NCBI GenBank assembly: GCA_009733775.1
Contig: WOGZ01000098.1
Location: 35,268-99,267 of the forward strand
DNA: 64,000 nucleotides
Reading direction: 5' to 3'
Origin: Alectoria sarmentosa
Taxonomy: Eukaryota > Ascomycota > Lecanoromycetes > Lecanorales > Parmeliaceae
Under the pieces are notes generated by a model. The model had not been told where the DNA came from and did no database searches. It saw only the letters and a program-made list of their open reading frames with translations. Position numbers and translations under genes: made by a program. Positions 55,394 through 64,000 of this stretch are shown here, piece by piece (position 1 is the first letter of the stretch; the number at the start of each line of letters is the position of its first letter).

Positions 55394-57368
55394 TTACTCC
55401 TCAGGCAAAGCCTTGAACTTGCCTCTCGGTTTCGAAGATTTCCCATTGTCCGTGTTTGGCGACGTTGAGAGTGCCGGTTCGGCTCGAACGAGATCAGTTG
55501 TCCAATTCCAGTCTCTTGAGACAGCCTGCCTTGGCCACTCGACCGCTGAAAGCCATATGGGTGGAAGTATTCGATATATGGCCTCGAACAATTGAGCACC
55601 TCGACCTTGTATCCACCACTGGCCATCGCTGCTATAAACAAGGAAGGCGTAGTGTGCAAGGATAACCAGTGCCATTGGATCTTTCTTTTCCAGCTGGGCG
55701 ATGTAGGAGGCTTGAGCCATGACTAGCCAAGTAAAGATCAAGCCTGACTCGCCCCGTACGACAGTATGTATCTCAAACGCTCTTTTGAGGCCACGAATCG
55801 TTGAGTCGTAAAGCTCTCTCATGCTTGCATCAGGCGTATCTCTCTCATTCTTTTCAGACAACAGTTGTAATGAGGTACTCATGTCTTTGGGGAGCGGAGA
55901 CATCTTGGAATTCCAATTATAGCCAATGAGGCCTCCCAAAGCCCCCCGAGTAATCCATTCCTGTGCACTGTGGAGGACTGTTTTGACACCTCGTATAAGT
56001 ACAAAGACATTCAATATGTCATCCACCGGTGTAGATGGCAATGCAAGCTGTTCTTTATGAGGGAATGCGAATGCCAGCACGGGAATTACGCACGAGAGAG
56101 CAAACAGCGCATGGCAATTATTGGGGGTGACGTCGTTAAGAGCGGATATGGACGTTGAGAGGGCTAGGTTCCGATGGTTGGCCGCTACTCTCTCGTAAAG
56201 GTGGCGCTGCGCAGGGTCAAGGTACATGAGGTTCACCGCTGCTATGGCAAGCAAGGCGTGCAAGAGGAATTCGTGAGACATGGCTTCTCTTGGGACGGCA
56301 ACTTGCCATATCTGTTGCTTCGATGGTATATTTGATAATGAAAAGCAGGTGATCGTGGTAAAGTGATGTAAAAGTTCCAGGTCAAGACGGGTAGGAACGT
56401 AGACGGATTTTAGAGCGATGTGGCCATTGAGTCCGTACAAAGGACCATGAATCCCATTCAAGGACGATCCAAAGAACGGGTTTGTAAACGTTTCCCCACT
56501 GGGAAAGAAGACTCCTTTACTGTTCGGAGCTGGCGCCGACGTGGAGCCAAGCAAAGATGGTGTGTTGCTAGTGTTCGAATCAAGAAAGCTGCATCGCGAA
56601 TCAAGGCGTACGCATTTGCCACAGGCGGGCTGCTTCTCGTCACACTGGCCAAAGCAGTCAGCCTGGGACGGAGTGTGCGCAAGTACAGTCTCGCTTCGTA
56701 ACAATGGAGCTTGCATAGAGTGGAAGGATAATCATCGGGGCTGGTGACTGCCATCGGTTTCGCTGCTGTTGTCACCGATCCAAGCCAAAAAAAAAAGAAA
56801 GTTCACACCAGAGTCAGGATCTCCTCTGAGATGCGCCATCATAGCACTATTGGACCGGCGCATCCTAACGTACCCCAGGACCAGTCTCCTAGAAAGACGA
56901 TCGGCGCCATCGTACCTCCCTGAGAAAGACCTCTAGATCAACGCCGAGGTCAAAGTAATAGCCTCTGAAAGGACGATATGAACATTCATATCAGTTTGAC
57001 AAAGCTTGGGTATGATTGTGGTCGTGATATATAGATGGAAGAGAGGTTTCTCTAAGTTCTGCGTTTAGGCGTTGCCTATAATTTCAATCAAATCCAGCCT
57101 CAAGCTGCGCCCGATTAAAGACCATTAGGAGTGAACGACCACTCATAAGGTGAGCAAGGGATCGCTGGCCCACTTGCTTCATGAATTTATTTTGGTGGCA
57201 GCAGCAGCACCAAAATCGGGGGAAACAGCCAGTGTTTATACAGAAGGGGGAGAATGGACGAACCAAGACGAGGAGATTCAAGGGGAGATGGTAACATACC
57301 TTCACCTTTCTAGCCTTGCACTGGGTGCAGCCATGGCGGGTCTTTTTATGCAAGCGCCTTGATGGCAT
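55394..57368 (-). CDS. Zn2Cys6 transcription factor with split DNA-binding domain
   Basis: A fungal binuclear-cluster regulator in the nucleus. Exon 1 (57368-57300) encodes MPSRRLHKKTRHGCTQCKAR plus KVK, the first half of the cluster. Exon 2 (56644-55394) resumes with CDEKQPACGKCVRLDSRCSF, the second half. Joined, the six cysteines have the standard spacing (C-x2-C-x6-C-x5-C-x2-C-x6-C) within about residues 14-37. The intron (57299-56645) is 655 bases, starts GTATGT and ends with a GGCTGACTG branch point and GGCCAG. The rest, to residue 439, is helical and matches the short C-terminal domain of Upc2-like/sterol-regulator-type factors (HHFTTITCFSLS, SHEFLLHALLAIAAVNLMYL). Target genes are unknown; no cluster surrounds it. 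Confidence 0.88.
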
Positions 57369-58171
57369 TATGACAAGGATTTTAAGAGATCTTGTGCCGA
57401 GTACATCAGACGACCGGTCAAAAGGCAGGCCAACGGTAAAATTCTAGAGCAGCAAATGGAGAAATCGACAAGTAAAAATCAGACTGCTTGAACAGTCGTT
57501 TGAAGAACTATAAGCAGATTGGGATAGGTGTACGATCAAAGTAGCGGTCAACAAAGGTGTATTTGTACCGTTCAGGAAAGGTAGAAGCGGGTAAGTGAGC
57601 TTTGAACTCAGGTCAAGGAGGGTGAGGCCTCCCTACATGCAGTTCCTTAGCGATCACAAAGGACCAAAATATAACATACCTAGGTAGGTAGGAGTCGGAT
57701 CCGGAGAGCTTTGAGAGCCGATACTAATCTCGATCAAGTAAGGTGTACGAGGTACGCTAACCTCTGTCGGTTCGTACAGACACGAGCTTAGATCATGATC
57801 CCCTTGCCCATTGGGGGCTTCTCTATGCCCCACATCCCAATGGCAGGTATTAAGGCTAGACAGCATTGTAGTTGAACTGATCAGGTACATCGGCCGCGTA
57901 GTCTCAGCCCATCAGATGCCCAATTGGACACTGGGCACTTACGCATCTCCGACACGAAACCATGTTGTGTGTGACGGTGACGTTCAGCCTCGTGCACCTT
58001 AATGAGGCATATGCGTCGCTCCGGTGTGGCAAGATGTTGCAAGGGTTGAAGCTATATACAGTTGGTTAACCGCATTGAGCGTCCGCAGGAAATACAGGTT
58101 TGGGCGGCTTGAGATGGCGTTGAGGTACAGTATCCACAGCACGATAAGAGCATTTGGGCGGTTGGGAGCTC
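57369..58171. other. Intergenic, no gene seen
   Basis: Upstream region of the Zn2Cys6 gene and 3' flank of the CAX-like gene. A short CTAGGTAGGTAGG run lies at about 57680. No supported gene. Confidence 0.5.
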
Positions 58172-59786
58172 TCAGCCGCGGCCCAGGACTGAATCAGGTG
58201 TAATCCACGCATTGAGAGCGATGATAGCATACAGAGCGATCAAAACGACTCCATCGAGCCTAATTTGGTGTCAGCCCTGACGAGTGCAAAGGAGAAAAGC
58301 ATAGAGGGTTACCAATTGGACTTTCCGTCATCTGTCATATATTTCAAGACCAAAATGGAGACGGCAAGGCTGACAACCTGGAATCCATCGAAGAGTAGAG
58401 TCATACTATCGTCATGTCGAATCCAGCCAATAATGACAGCGAGTGGCAGGATACCAAGCAGCAATTGTATACTGCTACTGATACTGATAGCGAAGCTAGT
58501 TGGCATTTCATCCTTTGCGGCGAGGATGACGGAGTGCGGGTTGCACCCTAGCAATGGCAAGAGGACTAGACCGACGAAGTTCTGCGTTAGGACTGTCCTT
58601 TGGGTAAGCCCATCGATACTGTCCACGGCGAAGGTGGTATTGAATCCCAGGAACATTGTGACAATGATGAGCGTGGACGCCAGAGCTGGCTGCGACATCT
58701 TTGGCAAAGGCATCTCCTGAGCACGTCTCATAAGCACGTTCTCTCCAGTAGCACCCCCCGCGGACGCTGCCAAGCTCGCTCCAATCTGTGCGATACCTTT
58801 CTCTGCGTCGCCCTGATGGGCTTTGACTTTCCGGAGCTCTGCCCTCTGATGCGGTTCGGTAAACATGGCTGAATGCGTCTTGTAGCAATAATGGCAGAAG
58901 CAGATATACGAAAGCAGCAGGAGTATGGCTTCTCCCCGCGAGAACTCGGCCATGAGCCGCTCGTTGGGGCGGAGAGTGCTGAAAGTATTCATGGCTGTGG
59001 GTAATATGAGGGCTGCGACGCTGAGTGCGAGTTCGTTCAAGGAGCTGCCGACGGTGGATGGGTTGAAGTTCTGCTCGAGCCGATTGATGCCTCCGAAGAA
59101 GAAACCAATACCCACCATGAGCACACTGTTGGAGATGACCGCGCCGATGAGGGAGGTTTGCACGATCGATGTTTGATGTTTGATCAAAGCGATTATGGTA
59201 ATAACCAACTGGACGACATTGCTTGAACCCGTATCTTTAGCCTATATCCTCATAATGGTGGACTGTGCATACCCAAACGTGATCACAATCAACATTCCTT
59301 CGTGGCCTCCTCTCCTTATAACCAGCTCTTCCGTCAGCGCGTCAAGTATATGGCCCAGAGGTATGATAGCGACGAAGTTGACAGCAAAGGTGATGACGGG
59401 ACTCTGATCGGTGTATTTCACAGCAAATCCGGCTGGCACCGCAGATATGAGGAAGATTATGATCCATGATGAGAGTATCGTAGCTCTCAACCCTCCCCAA
59501 ACGGTGTATTTCCTCTCCTTCGTCTGAACATCGCTGGTGCTCTGTTCGTCTCCTCCTCGTATGCTGCCAAGTGGTAACGCACGAGAAAGTACTTTGGCCT
59601 TGCTAGTGTCATCCTCGTCGAATCGCACATGCCTTTCTACCGGTGCGAGGATGTCTATTCATTGAGCAATCAGGACGAGTCATAGTCAAAGTCCCAAATG
59701 GAAGGGGACCCACCCATTCAAGCACGCTCTTCCGACTTGTGGCCACACATTTGTTCGAATGCTTTGCAAAAGCGTTCTCGACGCAT
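58172..59786 (-). CDS. CAX-like cation/proton exchanger with altered signature motifs
   Basis: A multi-spanning membrane protein of the Ca2+:cation antiporter superfamily, nearest to vacuolar H+/Ca2+ exchangers (Vcx1). Exons 59786-59726, 59654-59273, 59221-58313 and 58259-58172 join to 479 residues; the first exon is the least certain. The head is polar. TM regions start near WIIIFLISAVPAGFAVKY. The first alpha repeat reads GMLIVITFGNVVQLVITI, and the second reads FVGLVLLPLLGCNPHSVILA. In canonical CAX proteins these are NATFGNAVE and GNAAEH, with essential glutamates; here neither glutamate is present. A charged cytosolic loop separates the halves. The last exon (NWLDGVVLIALYAIIAL) restores the usual C-terminal TM. 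Confidence 0.87.
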
Positions 59787-61363
59787 TGCAAAATCTTCGT
59801 AGATTACGTATAATTCGCTGCAAGCATCGGCAGTCCCGGAGGTGGCTGAGGAAATGCAGACAGGGAAGCCAGCCTCGGCCGAGCTACTCGGCATGCAGGC
59901 CCGTGCATCTGCAGGGCTCTCCCAGTCCCAGTCCCAGTCATGTTGGGTTGACTATTACTTAATCACTTCCACAACTCCAAAGATACCATTCAAGAAAATC
60001 CGAGATTCAATCAACAAGAAGGAGAAAGTTCGATTGACTCTGCGGCTTTCGGCTCTTTCCGCACTCTAAAATCTTTCATGCTTCACTGTTGTTGACTTCG
60101 GTACTCTCCTACAAATTCAACACTCCGGCAGATAGTCCAGCTCTCTGTCTGTTTTTGATTTCTAGCATGGTGTTGTTGTTTCCAGTCCTGTGGTACGAGC
60201 ATCACACTCCGTGACACCATCCAGACAGCACATTGGCCAGACCGTGCTAATGTTTCGGGGCAGAACACTCCCAGCGTACAAGCCAAATCTGAACTACTTC
60301 GAATCAAGACCCAAGTTCAAGATCAAGTCGTACGATTTGAATTTAGGGAAAGAAATTGTAGAATGCGTTTTAATCTTGAATTAGCCAGTCAAATAGCAAC
60401 TCACCAGAATGATATTGATTCTGTCTTGATCAAAACATACGAATTTATTCGGTAGGCTGCCCGTTAGAATGAGTCAGCGATTTGTAAAAATTGCTTTCGA
60501 AAGTGCTTGATTTAAGGGTCGAATACATTTTGATTGCTATATTTATTGTAGATACTACCCTGGTGCCCGTGTATAAGTTGTGGAGATTTGATGGCTCTAA
60601 ATTTTGCATATTACCTATAGATTTGATAATAATGGCTTGTACCCTTGGACCCTCAACTTGCGAAACAATTGAGGCCTTCCTTCGTCTTGCACATTCGCCC
60701 GTCCTTTCTCCGCTCAAAGCTCCGTTCGTTAAGACTTTGAGGACTCATCTTTCTCTCCTCAAGTCGTTCTCAATACAGAAGCAAGTGGTTTCAGATCTTA
60801 TTCTCCCCTTGAAAAGCAACTCGTTGTCGGAAGGCAAACACCGGGCATTAAAGGAAATGAACTTCAATGCAAGTAGGAGGACCTGAATTTGGCATACCGA
60901 ACTTCAATTTCAATCCCTCGGTGTTGGTAAGGATGGGCATGTACGGCTTGAATTCAGACTTCAGAGTTCTATGGAGTGAGTGAGCATCAATACTCGTAGT
61001 CATACATGACACTACAGTATTCTTACTGGACTACTAGACTCAGCCTCAGAGACGGCGGCGGGAGGACTCAACAAGCCTCTTCCTATGTCACACCATGGAC
61101 AAGGGCTTACACGTAATAGGACAAACGTCCCTACCCGATCCAATGACAAGGTATGTTTAGTCGATCGGTCTTCTGAGCCTCAAAGTATGTACATAGCATG
61201 CGAACTCTAATGATCCTTGTTGTCAACTGAGACGATGCGTCCAAAACGTGCTCATAAGGTAAGCTGAGTCTCGACCTCGTCGTCGTTGTCAACCCTGGAG
61301 ATTTTTTGTTCTTGTACAACTCTGTGAAGCTCAAACTGTCGTTACTGCAAGCCTAAATTCGCC
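59787..61363. other. Intergenic, no gene called
   Basis: Open plus frames at 59842-60069 and 60491-60886 have no recognisable domain. The region is AT-richer than its neighbours around 60280-60640. Confidence 0.4.
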
Positions 61364-63558
61364 ATGTTGTTCAATTTCTTCCCTTTTGCTCTTGCTTGTA
61401 ATCTCATTGTAAATATATCTTTCAGTATAGCGACCGCGGTCCCATATCCGAGTAAGTCGCGAACAAATATCTTGATATCGTAGACAGGCACTGACAAAGA
61501 TAGCAACGTTTGCAAATTCAACAAGCATAACTTTCCCAAGCGCCGCGGGAACAACAGGTTGCCCCTCTAACTGCACGCGGAATAATGGACCACTGGGTTC
61601 CATTACCTGGACGGGCAGGACGATTACTGCAACAATAACGGCAGAGACAATAGTCCATATAGTCAACAGGAAGACCAACAGCACCAGAACCGAGACTATC
61701 ACGAATACAGAAGCGGACTTGAAAGATTATACTCCTCTCCCAACCACAAAGACGACATCAGTTGTCCTCCAATTTGGTACCACCAGCAGAACTGAGATAT
61801 TGTAAGACCTATTGACTTGGTATTTTGATCCAAGAGACTGAAGTTTATCATAGAACTTTCCCGTCGATCCTCTACACGGATTACCCGTCCAGCTATACCT
61901 TCTGCGGCACTCTACCCACAACAACTGCTGGAGTCGCACAATGCCTGAGATACCCGTGCGCCCAAGTCCCTGGCGACTTCGACCCTTTCAATAGTGATTC
62001 GCCAGTCTTTGCCTACCCGTCACATCCACCCATACCTGATACTATCCAAAACATAAGCGCAAGTTACCTAGCATTGGATCCCAGGGGCTCAACTTGGGAC
62101 GCCGTCTGGTCCTACGATAGCGATTATGACTCCTTAATCAAACCACTCATGCCCGATATGGGAGCTTGGAATTGCTCACCATATGGACTATGGGACGCTC
62201 CAGCCTCTGTTCTGAACACAGCCTTGTATCTCACCGCAACATCTACTTCCACCGAGTCCGGTGACGAAGCTGGTGCAACACCGGCGCCCAAAGCGAGTCC
62301 GCCGAAAGAGGCTCCCGCACCAGCAGCGGGCAAGGAACCAGCGAAAGTAGAGCCTCAAGCGGCCGAAGTGTCTCAGATCCTCGCGAATCCATTCGGAGTT
62401 GGGAAACCAGCTGCTGTAGCAGAGAAGCCAACTCCTGCTGCGAGCCCACCTGCCGCAGCAGCGCAGGCCCCATCAGCTGATCAATCTCCAAGCGACAATA
62501 ATGCCGGCTCCAAAGCGCCAGTAACAAGCCTAGCTCCAGAGAAAGCGGATTCTCACGCTGGCACTTCCTCGAACCAAGCAGCGAACGACAACGGAGGCAC
62601 TCCGAATTCACCAGTCGCGAATCCAGCTTCTCCAAAAGAGGGTAGCTCTAACGTAGCTCCTGCGCCCAATGAAGCGTCAAGCGACAACAACGCCGCTTTT
62701 AATTCACCTGCCTCAAAGCCATCTTCTCCACAAGAAGGGAGCTCCAATAATGCTGCTCCATTAACAATCCCAGGACTAAATAACGAAGCCGCCACCGCCG
62801 TACCAGCCGCAGCCGTTAACGCTGTAGTAAATGTAGTCACGACCTCGACCAACGCCCAAGGCAGCGTTGTCGTCGCCACATCCCAAGTACCCGGCGTAAT
62901 CGTCACAACCACAAACGCCCAAGGCTCACAAACAGTGACGACATTACCCGTCGTCTCACCTCAAGCCCTCGCGAAATCCATCCCGGTCATCATAAATGGG
63001 CACACACTCACCATAAATTCACAATCACAATACATACTCGCGGGCCAGACCCTCTCACCCAACACGCCTCTGATCCTCGGCTCTGGCTCCTCCACCACGC
63101 CCGTCGTACTACAAACATCCGGCATCCGCCCCGTGCTCGTCGTAGGTTCTAGCACCACAACGCTAAATCTCCCATCCTCAACGCCCACCCAAACTACACC
63201 CCCCGCCATCACAATAGGCATGCAGACCATCACAGCGAACGCGCAAGGCCAATACATCATAGGAAGCCAGACGCTAACACCCGGTGGCGAGATCGTCGTG
63301 GGTGCTACCACAGCGCCAGGCGGTTCCGTGGCGGTGGGCGGGACGACGGTGTCGTTGGCTGCAAGCGCGAGCCAGGTGGTGGTTGGCACCAGCACGGAGG
63401 GTTTGGCGCCGTATATAGTCGGCGGGCTGGGTACGGGACCGAGTAATGGAACGGGAGCGGTGGTGCCGTTCTTGGGGAGTGCCGAGAGGGGGAGGAGGGG
63501 GGGGGGATTAGGGTGGATGGCTGGGTTGCTGGGAGGGATGGCGGTGTGGTGGTTGTAA
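61364..63558 (+). CDS. Secreted, probably GPI-anchored Ser/Ala/Pro-rich wall glycoprotein
   Basis: Exons 61364-61451, 61504-61801 and 61854-63558 join in frame to 696 residues; both introns are 52 bases. The start MLFNFFPFALACNLIVNISF is a signal peptide. Residues about 30-250 form a Cys/Tyr-containing ectodomain (TTGCPSNCTRNNG, YTFCGTLPTTTAGVAQCLRY, AWNCSPYGLWD). Residues about 265-440 are Ala/Pro/Ser/Glu-rich, with diverged repeats of the ASPKEGSSN/SSPQEGSSN type. The C-terminal third has beta-rich modules such as TINSQSQYILAGQTLSPN and TANAQGQYIIGSQTLTPG, known from many large fungal wall glycoproteins. It ends in a Gly/hydrophobic tail (GWMAGLLGGMAVWWL) fitting a GPI signal or membrane anchor. 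Function is unknown; wall location is inference. Confidence 0.82.
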
Positions 63559-63817
63559 AGGTGGCGAGGGGTATATAATCCGAAGCATTCTTAGATAGAT
63601 ACACTGTACAAGATGAACATAATCACCAACGTAAACGAATGCATAATCCATATATATATAACTAATTCTTCCGTCTATGCCTGAGACAGAATGACTCCAT
63701 TCAGCAAAACCGTGACGCCCACACACACACACACACACACTCATCGTACGTACGTACCCAATCCCCACCCAATATCCAAACACCCCCACCCCCTCCAACA
63801 CCCCCAAAACACCACCC
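63559..63817. other. Intergenic with (AC)n run
   Basis: 3' flank of the wall glycoprotein gene, a TATATATATA tract near 63651 and an (AC)n run at 63719-63740. No gene. Confidence 0.6.
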
Positions 63818-64000
63818 CTAATCCAACGCGAACCTCACCTTCGCCTCCCTCAAACGCACCGCCCACATCCTACAGCCCAACCTCCTCTTCACCTCCTCCC
63901 AAACCCTCGCAGTCATCCCCTCCTCCTCCTCCTCCCTTCCTCTCCCCCAACTTCCCCTCTCCTCCCCTCCTCTCCCCCCCCTCCCCCCCCCCACCCCCCC
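63818..64000 (-). CDS. Possible C-terminus of a gene running off the right edge
   Basis: On the minus strand a frame is open from the window edge to a TAG at 63820-63818. Its last part reads GMTARVWEEVKRRLGCRMWA and ends KVRFALD, which looks like a real basic helical C-terminus. The upstream part is Glu/Gly/Arg low-complexity, then homopolymer-rich. With so little sequence no family can be named. Confidence 0.35.
   Translation of the reverse strand, partial: GGVGGGRGGRGGEERGSWGRGREEEEEGMTARVWEEVKRRLGCRMWAVRLREAKVRFALD
63965..64000. repeat. C-rich low-complexity end of window
   Basis: Almost pure C with a few T and A. Such runs often limit assemblies, so the edge may be a contig end. Confidence 0.8.

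Noticed and set aside
62124..63395. Long minus-strand open frames opposite the wall glycoprotein
   Set aside because: Shadows of the low-complexity Ala/Pro/Ser/Thr coding strand; the plus strand has the signal peptide, coherent splicing and known modules.
1..64000. A biosynthetic cluster, CRISPR array or intact transposon
   Set aside because: No backbone synthase, transposase, reverse transcriptase, terminal repeats or spaced direct repeats were found; tandem arrays seen here have no unique spacers.

Overview
The window is nuclear DNA from a filamentous ascomycete (Pezizomycotina; possibly Dothideomycetes, but I cannot prove the class). Genes are monocistronic and carry short GT-AG introns, mostly 51-66 bases, with CTGAC/CTAAC-type branch points. 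Recognisable families include an Mrpl39-type mitoribosomal protein, Rpn7, Abd1, Ssn2/Med13, Enp2, Pex11, an Argonaute, a HET-domain relic and a Zn2Cys6 regulator. Exon borders were inferred by hand from splice signals and frame continuity. I saw no rRNA, no convincing tRNA and no intact transposon.

Layout, left part (1-21 kb): a small secreted protein (1.4-2.1 kb, minus); a DUF7923-like protein whose second intron holds a 32-base minisatellite (3.2-4.7 kb); Mediator subunit 13 (5.2-9.8 kb, minus) divergent from the ribosome-biogenesis gene ENP2 (10.2-12.4 kb); a broken HET-domain gene (13.1-14.6 kb); PEX11 (15.9-16.8 kb); a 129-base tandem repeat; a large coiled-coil protein (17.6-20.1 kb); and a three-exon 58-residue mitoribosomal protein, MRPL39 (20.7-21.1 kb, minus).

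Middle (22-47 kb): a nine-exon Argonaute (22.3-25.6 kb), a simple-repeat belt (26.1-27.4 kb), a RING protein, a fungal protein of unknown function, an alpha/beta hydrolase with an Asp nucleophile, a gene-poor repeat-rich stretch with a secreted-protein relic (about 37.1-38.2 kb), then a housekeeping block: ABD1 divergent from RPN7, RPN7 convergent with ALT1, and an MFS sugar transporter.

Right part (49-64 kb): a copper-type P1B ATPase, a Cys-rich putative zinc-binding protein, a Zn2Cys6 regulator whose DNA-binding domain is split by a 655-base intron, a CAX-like exchanger lacking the usual glutamates in both signature repeats, a secreted, probably wall-bound Ser/Ala/Pro-rich glycoprotein, and possibly the C-terminus of a gene running off the right edge.

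The genes do not form one pathway or a biosynthetic cluster. They are a mix of housekeeping genes (transcription, capping, proteasome, ribosome biogenesis, peroxisome) and a more variable set (Argonaute, HET relic, secreted proteins, metal/calcium transport). The items most worth a second look are the PIWI active-site splice junction in the Argonaute, the CAX-like protein without its glutamates, the 43-codon minisatellite, and the repeat-filled intron.
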